Shown here one piece after another: positions 53,091 through 62,433 of a DNA stretch of 64,000 nt. Positions within the stretch are counted from its first letter, which is position 1; each line of letters starts with the position of its first letter. The stretch is from the NCBI RefSeq assembly GCF_027853335.1, contig NZ_JAFEUS010000002.1, positions 2,650,514 to 2,714,513 of the forward strand. The letters run 5' to 3'. The stretch is from Leucobacter sp. UCMA 4100 (GTDB taxonomy: Bacteria > Actinomycetota > Actinomycetes > Actinomycetales > Microbacteriaceae). Both the position numbers and the translations under genes were made by a program. Under the pieces are notes generated by a model. The model was given only the letters and a program-made list of their open reading frames with translations. It was not told the origin of the DNA and made no database searches.

Positions 53091-55249
53091 GATGCGGCTC
53101 CTGATCGTGCTGGGGTAGGTGGCGGGCTCTGAATGGCAGGGCCTTCGAGAATGCGGGCGATGCTCTGTTCTGGTGCGAGGTCGAGGCGCCGCAGCAACTG
53201 CGCATTGGCGGCGACCACAATTGTAGACGCTGACATGAGTATTGCGCCGACGCTCATCGGCAACACGAAGCCGATGGGAGCGAGCACGCCCGCAGCGAGT
53301 GGGACCGAGAGAAGGTTATACCCTGCCGCCCACCAGAGGTTCTGCGTCATCTTTCGGTACGTCGCGCGCGAGAGCTCGATGATCGACAGTATTGATCGCG
53401 GGTCAGATGAGGCGAGGATCACGCCAGCCGATCCAATGGCCACGTCGGTTCCCGCGCCAATCGCGATGCCAACGTCGGCCTGCGCGAGAGCCGGGGCATC
53501 GTTCACGCCGTCGCCGACCATGGCGACCCGACGCCCCTCGGCTTGGAGCTCGGCGACCTTCGCGGCCTTGTCTTCGGGGCGCACGCCTGCGTAGACCCGG
53601 TCGACACCGAGTGCTTCGGCGACGGTCTCGGCGATCGCCTGAGCGTCGCCCGTGATCATGACGACCTGCACGCCTGAACGGTGCAGTGCTCTGACCGTAT
53701 CGAATGACTCTGGCCTGATCTCGTCGGCGAGCCGAAGGGCTCCAATGACGGCCCCGTCTTCTAGTACATGCAGAATGATCGCGCCCTCCGCTCGCCACTC
53801 GTCAGCGACGGGTAGCTCGCTCGCCGAGTGTTGCTCGAGCAGGTAGGGGCCTCCGACCTCGATCGTGGCTGCGCCGACCCGCGCGCGAACTCCGACGGCG
53901 GGCGACGACGAGAAGTTGCTCGCGCCGCTCACGCTGAGCCCCTTCGCTTCGGCTGCGCCGACGATGGCTCGAGCTAAGGGGTGCTCGCTACGGTGTTCTG
54001 CCGCCGCGGCGAGCTCGAGCACGCGTTGCTCAGTGAAACCGCGGGCGGGTTCGACGGCGGTGACGGTTGGCTCGCCCTTCGTGAGCGTTCCGGTCTTGTC
54101 GAAGAGCACGGTGTCGACCTGGCGCATCGACTCGAGCGCGAGGCGATCTTTCACGAGCACCCCGGCGCGAGCCGCGCGTTCGGTTGCGATCGAGACGACG
54201 AGTGGAATCGCGAGGCCGAGCGCGTGAGGGCAGGCAATGACGAGCACCGTGATGGTGCGCACCACGGCTGCGTCGGGCAACCCAACGAGGGACCAGGCGA
54301 CCGCCGTGATAACCGCAGCACCGAGCGCGAACCAGAAGAGCCAGCCAGCAGCGGTGTCGGCAATGCGTTGGGCACGAGAAGACGAGGCCTGGGCGCTGGC
54401 AACGAGTTGCTGAATTCCCGCGAGCGCCGTGTCGTCGCCCGTCGCGGTCACCTCGACCCGAAGCCCCGAGTCGGTCGCGATTGTTCCCGCGACAACGTGC
54501 TGGCCGGCATCGCGGCGCACCGTCTGCGACTCGCCCGTGATCATCGACTCGTCCATGCTCGCAGAGCCATCAACGATGCGGCCGTCGGCTGGCACGGCTG
54601 CTCCTGGGCGCACCACAACCGTGTCGCCGACAGAGAGGTCGGTCGGCGAGACCGTGATGATCTGGTCGCCCACGATCTTTTCGGCCTCGTCGGGCAGTAG
54701 GGCCGCAAGTGAATCGAGTGCAGAGGTGGTTTGGGCGAGCGAGCGCATCTCGATCCAGTGCCCGAGCAGCATAATGACGACGAGCAGGGCGAGTTCCCAC
54801 CAGAAGTCGAGCTCGTGGCTCAAGAGGTCGAGGCTTGCGCCCCATGATGAGAGAAACGCGACGGTGATGGCGAGGCTGATGAGGAGCATCATGCCTGGTT
54901 TGCGGTCTCGCAGCTCTCCTGCGGCGCCCCTCAGGAATGGCCAACCGCCAAGGGCGTACATGAGGGTGCCGATGATTGGCGAGACCCATGCAACCCAGGA
55001 CGCAGAGGGGAGCGTATAGCCGAGCAGGCTCGCAAACATGGCGTTGTAGCTCACGACGGGAACGGCCAGTACGAGCATGACCCAGAAGAGTCGTCTGAAC
55101 TGGCCGGCGTGGTCGGCGTGGCCGCCATGGCCATCGTGATCGCTGTGGTTTGCGTGCGGATCGAGCCCGGCTGGCGCTTCGTGGCCATGGTGATCACCCA
55201 TCGCTGCCGGATGGGCCTCGGGATCGTGATGATGGTGATTGCTCTGCAT
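53087..55249 (-). CDS. copB: CopB-type heavy-metal P-type ATPase
   Basis: A 720-residue P1B ATPase with a His/Asp-rich N-terminus (about residues 1-50, many His clusters) instead of an HMA domain. It has eight membrane helices, the CPH motif in VLVIACPHALG (the CopB class), the phosphorylation motif DKTGTLTKG, TGES in the A domain and [15 protein letters not shown] 55249 follows a short leader; the frame to 55372 runs through the operator and is not used. It likely exports copper and is first in a unit with csoR. Confidence 0.94.
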   Translation of the reverse strand: MQSNHHHHDPEAHPAAMGDHHGHEAPAGLDPHANHSDHDGHGGHADHAGQFRRLFWVMLVLAVPVVSYNAMFASLLGYTLPSASWVAWVSPIIGTLMYALGGWPFLRGAAGELRDRKPGMMLLISLAITVAFLSSWGASLDLLSHELDFWWELALLVVIMLLGHWIEMRSLAQTTSALDSLAALLPDEAEKIVGDQIITVSPTDLSVGDTVVVRPGAAVPADGRIVDGSASMDESMITGESQTVRRDAGQHVVAGTIATDSGLRVEVTATGDDTALAGIQQLVASAQASSSRAQRIADTAAGWLFWFALGAAVITAVAWSLVGLPDAAVVRTITVLVIACPHALGLAIPLVVSIATERAARAGVLVKDRLALESMRQVDTVLFDKTGTLTKGEPTVTAVEPARGFTEQRVLELAAAAEHRSEHPLARAIVGAAEAKGLSVSGASNFSSSPAVGVRARVGAATIEVGGPYLLEQHSASELPVADEWRAEGAIILHVLEDGAVIGALRLADEIRPESFDTVRALHRSGVQVVMITGDAQAIAETVAEALGVDRVYAGVRPEDKAAKVAELQAEGRRVAMVGDGVNDAPALAQADVGIAIGAGTDVAIGSAGVILASSDPRSILSIIELSRATYRKMTQNLWWAAGYNLLSVPLAAGVLAPIGFVLPMSVGAILMSASTIVVAANAQLLRRLDLAPEQSIARILEGPAIQSPPPTPARSGAAS

Positions 55250-55258
55250 GTGTTCACC

Positions 55259-55279
55259 ATATACCCCCGCGGGGTATAT
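55259..55279 (-). promoter_or_regulatory. CsoR-type operator 1
   Basis: ATATACCCC (55259-55267) and GGGGTATAT (55271-55279) are exact arms with a CGC spacer. It lies 10 bp upstream of the copB-type ATPase start. Confidence 0.88.
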
Positions 55280-55363
55280 TTCTAGGGTGGGGTGTGAATG
55301 TCTTTGGCGGTCGGCACGGGGCAGTGCTGTGAAGCGCATTGTGTGAAATTGCCATTGACGGGA

Positions 55364-55380
55364 ATACCCCAAATGGGTAT
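55364..55380 (+). promoter_or_regulatory. CsoR-type operator 2
   Basis: ATACCC (55364-55369) and GGGTAT (55375-55380) with a 5-bp spacer; the middle copy of three boxes in the divergent copper promoter region. Confidence 0.7.
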
Positions 55381-55396
55381 ATCGTTACAGGTGAAC

Positions 55397-55413
55397 ATAC
55401 CCCCTCGGGGTAT
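55397..55413 (+). promoter_or_regulatory. CsoR-type operator 3
   Basis: ATACCCC (55397-55403) and GGGGTAT (55407-55413) with a CTC spacer, 21 bp before the copZ start. Confidence 0.86.
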
Positions 55414-55433
55414 CTGATGAGAGGATAAAGACT

Positions 55434-55643
55434 ATGACAACGACCGAGTACACCGTCACCGGAATGACCTGTGGACACTGCGAGATGTCGGTTCGCGAAG
55501 AGGTCTCAGAGATCGCAGGCGTTGAGAGCGTGCAGGTAAGCCATACCGACGGCAAGCTGATTGTGAACGCAACGACTGATGTGAGTGATGATCAGGTCTT
55601 TGCCGCCGTCACCGAAGCCGGATACTCGGCTGTGAGGGCCTAA
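55434..55643 (+). CDS. copZ: CopZ-type copper chaperone
   Basis: A 69-residue HMA-domain protein with the metal-binding motif GMTCGHC at residues 10-16 and the ferredoxin-like fold pattern. It carries Cu(I) to the ATPase. GAGG lies about 9 nt before ATG. Its stop shares one base with the next small gene (TAATG). Confidence 0.95.
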   Translation: MTTTEYTVTGMTCGHCEMSVREEVSEIAGVESVQVSHTDGKLIVNATTDVSDDQVFAAVTEAGYSAVRA

Positions 55644-55798
55644 TGCGAGCCGGCACGAAGCTCGCCTTTTACGGGGCGGGGCTCATCGTCGCCTTCGCGG
55701 CCGCATACGGGCTCGCGGGCGTGCTCGTGCCTGACTCGGTGGTTCATGACTGGAACGAGCGGGCTGCAACCACCGAACACCACGGCGAACATCACTAA
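55643..55798 (+). CDS. 51-residue His-rich single-span membrane protein of the copper operon
   Basis: The reading frame begins MRAGTKLAFYGAGLIV, has one hydrophobic segment (about residues 6-30) and ends EHHGEHH. It starts on the TAATG junction with copZ, so it is translated by coupling. Too short for most gene callers. The His-rich end on one face of the membrane suggests metal capture near CopA; this is inference. Confidence 0.78.
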   Translation: MRAGTKLAFYGAGLIVAFAAAYGLAGVLVPDSVVHDWNERAATTEHHGEHH

Positions 55799-55863
55799 CA
55801 CCACCCACGGTATGCCCCAGCGCTGACGTTAGGCAGCGACGCAGGGGTTGAGAGGAAGACATC

Positions 55864-58131
55864 ATGACCGCACCGGCAGAGGCCGCAGGCGTCACCGGTT
55901 TCGAGCTTGAGATCGGTGGCATGACGTGCGCATCGTGCGCAAATCGCATCGAGCGTAAACTCAACAAGCTCGATGGCGTTGAAGCCACTGTGAACTATGC
56001 GACCGAGAAAGCACGGGTCACGGTTCCGGCGGGTTATGACCCGGGGCTGCTCGTTGCCGAGGTTGAAAAAACAGGCTATACCGCGGCGCTTCCCAAGCCC
56101 CCGAAGGCGCCAGGTGCGAGCTCGGCTGATGACGGCGAGACAGCCGACGACCGCGAGCTCATCGCGCTGAGGCACCGGTTGATTGGGTCGGTCTGGCTCA
56201 CGGTTCCCGTCATCGCGATGGCCATGGTTCCCGCTCTGCAGTTCACGTATTGGCAGTGGGCATCACTCGCACTCGCTGCTCCCGTCATCGTGTGGGCTGC
56301 TTGGCCGTTTCACAAGGCCGCCTGGGTCAACCTCAAGCACGGCACCGCGACCATGGACACGCTCATCTCTATGGGAACGAGCGCCGCATTTCTTTGGTCT
56401 CTCTACGCGCTCTTCTTCGGCACTGCGGGCGAGCCCGGGCTGACGCACGCCTTCGAGTTCACGATCGCGCCCTCCGACGGGGCATCGAATATCTACCTCG
56501 AGGTTGGTGCTGGCGTCACCATGTTCATTCTCGCGGGCCGCTATTTCGAAAAACGCTCGAAACGTCAGGCCGGGGCAGCGTTACGCGCCCTGCTCGAGTT
56601 GGGGGCGAAAGAGGTGGCGGTGATCCGCAACGGGGCAGAAGTGCTCATTGCGACCGCCGAGCTACAGGTCGGCGACGAGTTCGTCGTGCGGCCGGGCGAG
56701 AAGATTGCAACCGATGGTCTCGTTGTTTCGGGAAGCTCGGCCGTTGACGAGTCGATGCTCACGGGTGAATCAGTGCCCGTCGAAGTTGTCGAGGGCGACG
56801 CCGTCACTGGTGCCACCGTGAACGCAGGGGGCCGTCTCATCGTGCGCGCCACGCGTGTGGGAGAAGACACCCAGCTCGCGCAGATGGCGAAGCTCGTCGA
56901 AGACGCACAAACGGGCAAGGCAGAGGTGCAACGCCTTGCCGACCGTATCTCGGGCATTTTCGTGCCCATCGTCATCATGGTCGCGGTCGTCACCCTCGGC
57001 GCGTGGCTCGGGGCAGGTTTTCCCGTCTCAGCCGCCTTCACTGCGGCGGTCGCGGTGCTCGTCATTGCGTGCCCCTGTGCTCTCGGCCTCGCGACACCCA
57101 CTGCGCTGCTCGTGGGTACCGGACGCGGCGCACAGATGGGCATTCTCATCAAGGGGCCCGAGGTGCTCGAGTCGACTCGCAAGGTTGACACCATTGTGCT
57201 CGACAAGACCGGCACCGTGACGACGGGCAAAATGTCGCTCGTCGACGTCATCACCGAGCCCGGCACCGAGCGTTCGCAGCTCTTGCAGCTCGCGGGAGCG
57301 ATTGAAAACGCCTCAGAACACCCGATCGCGCAGGCCATTGCCACAGCGGCGACGGCCGAGGTTGGTGCGTTGCCCACGCCCGAAGATTTTGCGAACATCG
57401 TCGGGAAGGGCGTGCAGGGTGTCGTCTCAGGACACTCGATTGTTGTTGGCCGCGAAACGCTGCTCGCAGACTGGGCACAACACCTCACCCCCGAGGTCGC
57501 GGCAGCGAAAGCAAAGGCCGAGAGCGAGGGAAAGACCGCGGTCGCGGTTGGCTGGGATGGCGAGGCGCGAGGCGTGCTCGTGGTTGCCGACACGGTCAAG
57601 CCAACGAGTGCGGCCGCGATCGCAAAACTCCGCGAGATCGGTCTCACCCCGATGCTGCTTACGGGCGACAACGAGGCTGTCGCACGTCACATCGCTCACG
57701 AGGTGGGCATCGACGAGGTAATCGCTGAGGTATTGCCAAGCGAAAAGGTCGACGTTGTGACGCGGCTGCAGTCAGAGGGCAAGATCGTGGCGATGGTGGG
57801 CGACGGCGTGAACGACGCCCCGGCTCTCGCTCAGGCCGATCTTGGCCTTGCGATGGGGACCGGAACCGACGTCGCGATCGAGGCCTCTGACATCACCCTC
57901 GTGAGGGGCGACCTCATGGGGGCCGTCGATGCGATTCGGCTCTCACGTAAAACGCTCAGCACCATCAAGACGAACCTGTTCTGGGCCTTCGCCTACAACA
58001 CCGCAGCGATTCCTGTCGCCGCGCTCGGCATGCTGAACCCCATGCTCGCCGGTGCCGCGATGGCCTTCTCCAGCGTGTTCGTCGTTGGCAACAGCCTGCG
58101 GTTGCGCGGTTTCAAGAGCGTTACTCCCTAA
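55864..58131 (+). CDS. copA: copper-exporting P-type ATPase CopA
   Basis: A 755-residue Cu(I) P1B ATPase with one N-terminal HMA domain ([12 protein letters not shown], about 18-29) and eight helices. The CPC motif is in [24 protein letters not shown], the HP dipeptide in SEHPIAQA and [12 protein letters not shown] are all present. GAGG lies upstream of ATG 55864. It is third in the copZ operon and converges with the anthranilate synthase gene (11-bp overlap). Confidence 0.97.
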   Translation: MTAPAEAAGVTGFELEIGGMTCASCANRIERKLNKLDGVEATVNYATEKARVTVPAGYDPGLLVAEVEKTGYTAALPKPPKAPGASSADDGETADDRELIALRHRLIGSVWLTVPVIAMAMVPALQFTYWQWASLALAAPVIVWAAWPFHKAAWVNLKHGTATMDTLISMGTSAAFLWSLYALFFGTAGEPGLTHAFEFTIAPSDGASNIYLEVGAGVTMFILAGRYFEKRSKRQAGAALRALLELGAKEVAVIRNGAEVLIATAELQVGDEFVVRPGEKIATDGLVVSGSSAVDESMLTGESVPVEVVEGDAVTGATVNAGGRLIVRATRVGEDTQLAQMAKLVEDAQTGKAEVQRLADRISGIFVPIVIMVAVVTLGAWLGAGFPVSAAFTAAVAVLVIACPCALGLATPTALLVGTGRGAQMGILIKGPEVLESTRKVDTIVLDKTGTVTTGKMSLVDVITEPGTERSQLLQLAGAIENASEHPIAQAIATAATAEVGALPTPEDFANIVGKGVQGVVSGHSIVVGRETLLADWAQHLTPEVAAAKAKAESEGKTAVAVGWDGEARGVLVVADTVKPTSAAAIAKLREIGLTPMLLTGDNEAVARHIAHEVGIDEVIAEVLPSEKVDVVTRLQSEGKIVAMVGDGVNDAPALAQADLGLAMGTGTDVAIEASDITLVRGDLMGAVDAIRLSRKTLSTIKTNLFWAFAYNTAAIPVAALGMLNPMLAGAAMAFSSVFVVGNSLRLRGFKSVTP

Positions 58132-60016
58132 GCGCGCTGTGCACGAGCCGCCCGAGGCTCTCGATCCCGTCTCGCGAGAGGATCGACTCAAGGTGCCCCT
58201 GCACCGAGGCAAAGCCAGGACCCCGCAACGCGTGCACATCGCCGGTTGCGGGGTCGCTCGCGACCTCGGGCCCGCCGAGCGGTACTCCGCCCGCCGCGAT
58301 GCGTGCCGTAAACGTGTTGTAAAAACCGATTGTCGCGGGCTTCCCGAAAAGATCTACCGTGAGCTGCACGCCCTGCCTCGGCTCGGGGAGTCGAGCGAGT
58401 GCAAAGCCGTTGAGGTGCGCAAGAATCTGGTGGCTGAGGCACACTGCAAGTAGCGGCAGCCCGGCCTCGACGCGAGCCGCGATGATTGCGTGCATGCGGG
58501 CGATGCGGGGGTCGGTCACGTCGAGCGGATCGCCGGGCCCAGGGCCCGCAACCACGAGGTCGGCTCCAAGCGATCCGGTGCTCACGTCGCTCCACGGGAC
58601 GACGGTTACCGTGAAGCCGAGGTGGCGTAGTTGGTGTGCGAGCATGGTCGTGAAACGATCTTCGGCGTCGACCACCACGGCGGTCATGCCCACGTATGGT
58701 GCGTTTGGGGCGACGCTCTGCGGGTTGAGCCAGAACGGGGTGAGTCGCTCGTTGCGGGCGTGCAGCAGCGCTTGCTCGTCAGCGGTGCTGAGGCGTGGCT
58801 CGTGATCGTCATGTGCTTGGCCGTGGTGCTCGGGCGTGCCAGCGGCACGGCGACCGGCATCGCCGAGCACCCCGAGCGCCCGCAAGACCCCTGCGGCCTT
58901 GCCGTGTGTCTCGCTCACCTCGCCAGCTGGATCAGAGTGTCGCACGAGCGTTGCCCCGACCGGTACCCGAACCGTGCCGTCAGCGAAGTACGCGGTTCGA
59001 ATGAGAATGGGGGCGTCAAGGTCGTGCCCGCTCCCACCTGCCGCGGGCGTGAACAGCGCGGCGATTCCCGAATAGTAGCCTCGGGGGCGTGCCTCGTGCT
59101 TGGCGATGATTGAGCACGCGTTTTGCATCGGTGAGCCGGTCACGGTCGGGGCGAACATGGTGGCGCGAACGATGTCTCGCGGATCGAGTGAACTCGTGCC
59201 CCGCAGTCGGTACTCGGTATGGGTGAGCTGCGACATGCGTTTGAGTGAGGGGCCCGTTACCTGGCCGCCAGACGAGCACACCTCAGCCATCATCTTGAGC
59301 TCTTCATCGACGACCATGAAAAGTTCTTCGGTCTCTTTCGTGTTGTCGAGAAAAGCGGTGAGCGCTTGTGCCGTGGGGCCAGAGGTGCCGTGCCTCAGGG
59401 TTCCCGAGATGGGGTTCATTGTCACCGTTCCGTCGTGCACGGTCACATGAGCCTCGGGGCTCGCGCCAACGGCCAAGAGATCGGGGGTGACGATCATGAA
59501 GGTCCAGTACGCGCCGCGTTCCTGGGTGATGAGCGACGCGAAAGCGTTGCGAGCGGCCGCGAAATCGCCACCCTTTACCGTGCCGACGTAGTCGCGGCGT
59601 ATGACGAAGTTCGCGCCTTGGCCGCTACCGATCTCGTCGGTGATGACCCGGCGAACCGTCTCGGCGTATTGCTCGTCGCTCTGATCGAAGGCGCCGCCCT
59701 CGATGGTCGTTGGGGTTTCCGTCTGTGCGTGGGCATCAAGAAATGCTTGTGTGGTGACGGTGCTGCGGTCGGTGACGACGAGGCAGCGCAGCGGAGCGCC
59801 GTCGTCGATGCACTCGAAGCCACGTTCTGTCACCTGGCGGTATGGCACGAGGCTGAGGACCTCTTGTGGGCGGCCATCGGCGGTGTTGAGTGGAATCTCT
59901 GCGATGGTCGCCACGTCTTCAAGCGTTCCCTGGAGCACCTCGATGGAGCCTGGCGTACGGCTGAGAAGCGCATACGAGTGTTGCTGGGCGAGCAGTTCGG
60001 TGAGCGTAAGGGCCAT
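58121..60016 (-). CDS. fused chorismate-binding / glutamine amidotransferase enzyme (TrpEG or PhzE type)
   Basis: A 631-residue protein. The chorismate-binding domain (about 1-400, with [10 protein letters not shown] and the LTHTEY motif) is fused to a class I glutamine amidotransferase (about 430-630: [10 protein letters not shown], nucleophile Cys in LAVCLSHQ, His/Glu in VQGHLES). Sequence style is of the PhzE/fused anthranilate synthase group. The upstream tryptophan attenuator argues for anthranilate synthesis in the Trp pathway, as with the trpEG fusions I recall from Streptomyces; aminodeoxyisochorismate synthesis for phenazine-like compounds is the alternative, but no other such genes are near. 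ATG 60016. Confidence 0.9.
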   Translation of the reverse strand: MALTLTELLAQQHSYALLSRTPGSIEVLQGTLEDVATIAEIPLNTADGRPQEVLSLVPYRQVTERGFECIDDGAPLRCLVVTDRSTVTTQAFLDAHAQTETPTTIEGGAFDQSDEQYAETVRRVITDEIGSGQGANFVIRRDYVGTVKGGDFAAARNAFASLITQERGAYWTFMIVTPDLLAVGASPEAHVTVHDGTVTMNPISGTLRHGTSGPTAQALTAFLDNTKETEELFMVVDEELKMMAEVCSSGGQVTGPSLKRMSQLTHTEYRLRGTSSLDPRDIVRATMFAPTVTGSPMQNACSIIAKHEARPRGYYSGIAALFTPAAGGSGHDLDAPILIRTAYFADGTVRVPVGATLVRHSDPAGEVSETHGKAAGVLRALGVLGDAGRRAAGTPEHHGQAHDDHEPRLSTADEQALLHARNERLTPFWLNPQSVAPNAPYVGMTAVVVDAEDRFTTMLAHQLRHLGFTVTVVPWSDVSTGSLGADLVVAGPGPGDPLDVTDPRIARMHAIIAARVEAGLPLLAVCLSHQILAHLNGFALARLPEPRQGVQLTVDLFGKPATIGFYNTFTARIAAGGVPLGGPEVASDPATGDVHALRGPGFASVQGHLESILSRDGIESLGRLVHSALRE

Positions 60017-60060
60017 GATGTTCTCTCTCTTGGCGAAGAGACGGCCCATGCTCTGGCGCA

Positions 60061-60089
60061 AAGAAAAAGACCGTCTCGTGCGACGGTCT
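60061..60089 (-). terminator. attenuator terminator in the trpEG leader
   Basis: On the minus strand AGACCGTC and GACGGTCT (60089-60068) form an 8-bp stem with loop GCACGA, followed by TTTTT and TTT after one C. It lies 45-70 nt before the structural gene, after the leader peptide. Confidence 0.85.
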
Positions 60090-60113
60090 GTGAAGGGTTT
60101 GCAAACACACCGC

Positions 60114-60149
60114 CTAGAAGGCGGGCCACCAGAAACGGATTGCAAACAT
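60114..60149 (-). CDS. trpL: tryptophan leader peptide (MFAIRFWWPAF)
   Basis: An 11-codon minus-strand frame with two adjacent Trp codons, ending in TAG inside a hairpin. Segments: 1 = CCGCC (60124-60120), 2 = GGCGGT (60114-60109), 3 = ACCGTC and 4 = GACGGT in the terminator. 1:2 pairs, 2:3 pairs (one G-U) and 3:4 is the terminator, so ribosome stalling at the Trp codons would favour 2:3 and read-through. There is no clear Shine-Dalgarno; TACGAT ending 7 nt before the ATG could be a -10 for a leaderless start. A TTG seven codons upstream is in frame. Confidence 0.78.
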   Translation of the reverse strand: MFAIRFWWPAF

Positions 60150-60258
60150 AGCGGTAATCGTAGCAGGCAAAACCCCGGCAGCGCGAGCCCTCAGAAGGGC
60201 TTGCGAACATTTTTTGCGACCAAACAGGCGAGTAAACAAATGTTCAGGTTCTGTTAAG

Positions 60259-60272
60259 CGACCAAACGGTCG
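60259..60272 (+). promoter_or_regulatory. inverted repeat upstream of the DHA2 exporter
   Basis: CGACC (60259-60263) and GGTCG (60268-60272) with an AAAC spacer, ending 20 bp before the GTG start. It is a likely operator for the TetR gene that follows the exporter. A related half-site GCGACCAAAC occurs at 60216-60225. Confidence 0.6.
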
Positions 60273-60292
60273 GTTCAGGGTAGGCTAATCGG

Positions 60293-61840
60293 GTGAGTTC
60301 AGACATTCGTAAGCATGCGGGCCCCCGCGAGTGGGGCGCCCTCGTCGTATTAACCCTCGCGGTCGGGCTGATCGCCATTGACGGCACCGTACTCGGCCTC
60401 GCCGTACCAGCGCTCTCGGCCGACCTGAAACCGACGGCAACCCAGATCCTGTGGATCGGCGACATCTATTCCTTTGTGATAGCCGGTCTGCTCGTGACGA
60501 TGGGCAATGTGGCCGACCTCATCGGCCGCAAACGACTGCTGCTCATCGGCAGTGTTGGCTTCGGCCTCGCCTCGGTGCTCGCCGCATACTCGCAAAGCGC
60601 AGAGATGCTTATCGCCGCGCGCGTGCTGCTCGGCGTGAGCGGCGCGACGCTCATGCCATCGACGCTCTCGCTGATCCGCAATATTTTTACCGTGCCAAAG
60701 GAACGCACCCGAGCTATCGCGGTGTGGTCAGTTGGCGCGACCGCTGGCTCGGCGCTCGGGCCGCTCGTCGGCGGTGCGCTGCTCGAACACTTCTGGTGGG
60801 GTTCGGTGTTTCTCATCAACGTGCCGGTCATGCTCGTGCTCGTGATCTTTGGTGCGTGGCTGCTGCCCGAGTCGAAGAACCCGAACGCACAGCCGCTCGA
60901 CTTCATCTCTTCGCTGCTCTCGATCGTCGCGATCGTGCCCATCATCTATGTGATGAAGCAGCTCTTTGGCAAGGGCCTCAGCCCCGTGCTCGTGCCGCTC
61001 CTGCTCATCGGGCTGCTCGCCGGCTGGGCCTTCGTGCGCAGGCAGAAGCGGCTCCCGGTGCCGCTCGTCGACATCACGCTCTTTAAGATTCCCGCGTTCT
61101 CGGGCGCGATCTTCTCGAACATGATCGCGATCTTCGCCTTCAGCGGGCTGCTCTTCTTCTTCTCGCAGTACCTGCAGCTCGTGCGCGGCTTCTCGCCACT
61201 ACAGGCAGGGCTGGCCGAGCTGCCGCTGACGATCGCCGCGATCACCGTCGTCTTTCTCATCGGGTTCTTCATGCGCACGCTGGGGCTTGGCCGCTCGATC
61301 GCGGTCGGGCTGTGGCTCGGCGGCATCGGGCTCTTTGCCCTGGCTGTTGCCGAAGGCCTCAGCGACTACGTGTGGATGGCGGCCGTGCTCGTCGTCATTG
61401 GCCTCGGCGTCGGCGTCGCCTCGACGCTCTCGACCGATGCGGTGGTGGGCTCGGTGCCGCGTGAGCGTGCGGGTGCGGCCTCATCGGTCTCTGAAACCGC
61501 CTTCGAACTTGGCGTGGCGCTCGGCATCGCGGTGCTCGGCTCGCTCCAAACGGTCTTCTACCGTGCCCACCTTGCAGTGCCTGAAGGGACCCCGAAGGGT
61601 GCTGCTGATGCGCTGAACGAGTCGCTCGCGACCGCTGACGGCGTACTGCACGGTCAGGGCGGCGGGGCAGAGGCACTGCTTGAAATGGCGCGCGCCGCGT
61701 TCACCGACGCCATGCAGTTCACCTCGGTCATTGCCGGAGTGATCACCCTCGTAGCCGGCTTTATCGCCTGGAAGCTCATTCCGTCGTCGGTCGATGACAT
61801 CACGGGCCCCATCGAGGTCGTCAGCGAGGAGGAACGGTGA
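60293..61840 (+). CDS. DHA2 family (EmrB/QacA-type) drug:H+ antiporter
   Basis: A 515-residue, 14-helix MFS exporter. Family motifs include a first-helix DGTVLGLAVPAL, the loop 2-3 motif GNVADLIGRKRLLL, and motif C in helix 5 (GATAGSALGPLVGG). GTG 60293. It resembles QacA-like exporters of cationic drugs and dyes. The TetR gene behind it overlaps by GTGA. Confidence 0.94.
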   Translation: MSSDIRKHAGPREWGALVVLTLAVGLIAIDGTVLGLAVPALSADLKPTATQILWIGDIYSFVIAGLLVTMGNVADLIGRKRLLLIGSVGFGLASVLAAYSQSAEMLIAARVLLGVSGATLMPSTLSLIRNIFTVPKERTRAIAVWSVGATAGSALGPLVGGALLEHFWWGSVFLINVPVMLVLVIFGAWLLPESKNPNAQPLDFISSLLSIVAIVPIIYVMKQLFGKGLSPVLVPLLLIGLLAGWAFVRRQKRLPVPLVDITLFKIPAFSGAIFSNMIAIFAFSGLLFFFSQYLQLVRGFSPLQAGLAELPLTIAAITVVFLIGFFMRTLGLGRSIAVGLWLGGIGLFALAVAEGLSDYVWMAAVLVVIGLGVGVASTLSTDAVVGSVPRERAGAASSVSETAFELGVALGIAVLGSLQTVFYRAHLAVPEGTPKGAADALNESLATADGVLHGQGGGAEALLEMARAAFTDAMQFTSVIAGVITLVAGFIAWKLIPSSVDDITGPIEVVSEEER

Positions 61841-62433
61841 GCCAGGTCAACCAGGTCAGGGACGCCGAGCGCACAAAGCGCCACATCCTCGACAGCACCG
61901 TACGGCTCCTCTCGGCCGAGGGTACGGGGGTCACGCTCGCGCGCATCGCGCAAGACGCGGGCGTCTCGAAGGGGGGCCTGCTGCACCACTTCGAGAACCG
62001 CGATCATCTGCTCTACGCGGCGCTCATCGACGCGAACGAGCGCTTTCGTGAAGAGGTCATGCAGTTCGTCGATCTCTCAGAAAACGTTCCAGGCAAGGTG
62101 TTGCGCGCCTACGTGCGGGCCCTCTGTGGCGGCAGCGAGTTCGTGATGCGTGCGTTCTCGAGCTCTGGCTTGTGGACCCAACTGCAGAGCTACGCGGGCG
62201 CCAAAGAGATCTTTCAGAGCGACTCGGTGCAGTGGGAGACCGATCTTGCTGCCGACGGTCTCGACGACGACGTCATTCTCATCGTTCGCCTCGCAGCAGA
62301 GGGCGCGGTGGGGGCTTGGCTCGTTGAATCAACCTTCAGCGACGATCACCTCGTGCGGGCAAGGGATCGGCTGGTTGAACTGACCTTGCCTGATGGCGAC
62401 CAGCCCGCGAGCTTGAGAACGCCCGGTAATTAG
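61837..62433 (+). CDS. TetR family regulator of the DHA2 exporter
   Basis: A 198-residue repressor with an HTH at about residues 12-58 (VTLARIAQDAGVSKGGLLHHFENRDHLL) and a helical effector domain. The GTG start overlaps the exporter stop. It probably binds the repeat at 60259-60272 and is induced by exporter substrates. Confidence 0.92.
   Translation: MSQVNQVRDAERTKRHILDSTVRLLSAEGTGVTLARIAQDAGVSKGGLLHHFENRDHLLYAALIDANERFREEVMQFVDLSENVPGKVLRAYVRALCGGSEFVMRAFSSSGLWTQLQSYAGAKEIFQSDSVQWETDLAADGLDDDVILIVRLAAEGAVGAWLVESTFSDDHLVRARDRLVELTLPDGDQPASLRTPGN

Noticed and set aside
60274-60292. TCAGGGTAGGCTAATCGGG resembling a DtxR/IdeR box
   Set aside because: Only the left half matches; the right half (CGGG) does not. 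TAGGCT is more likely part of a -10 region for the exporter.
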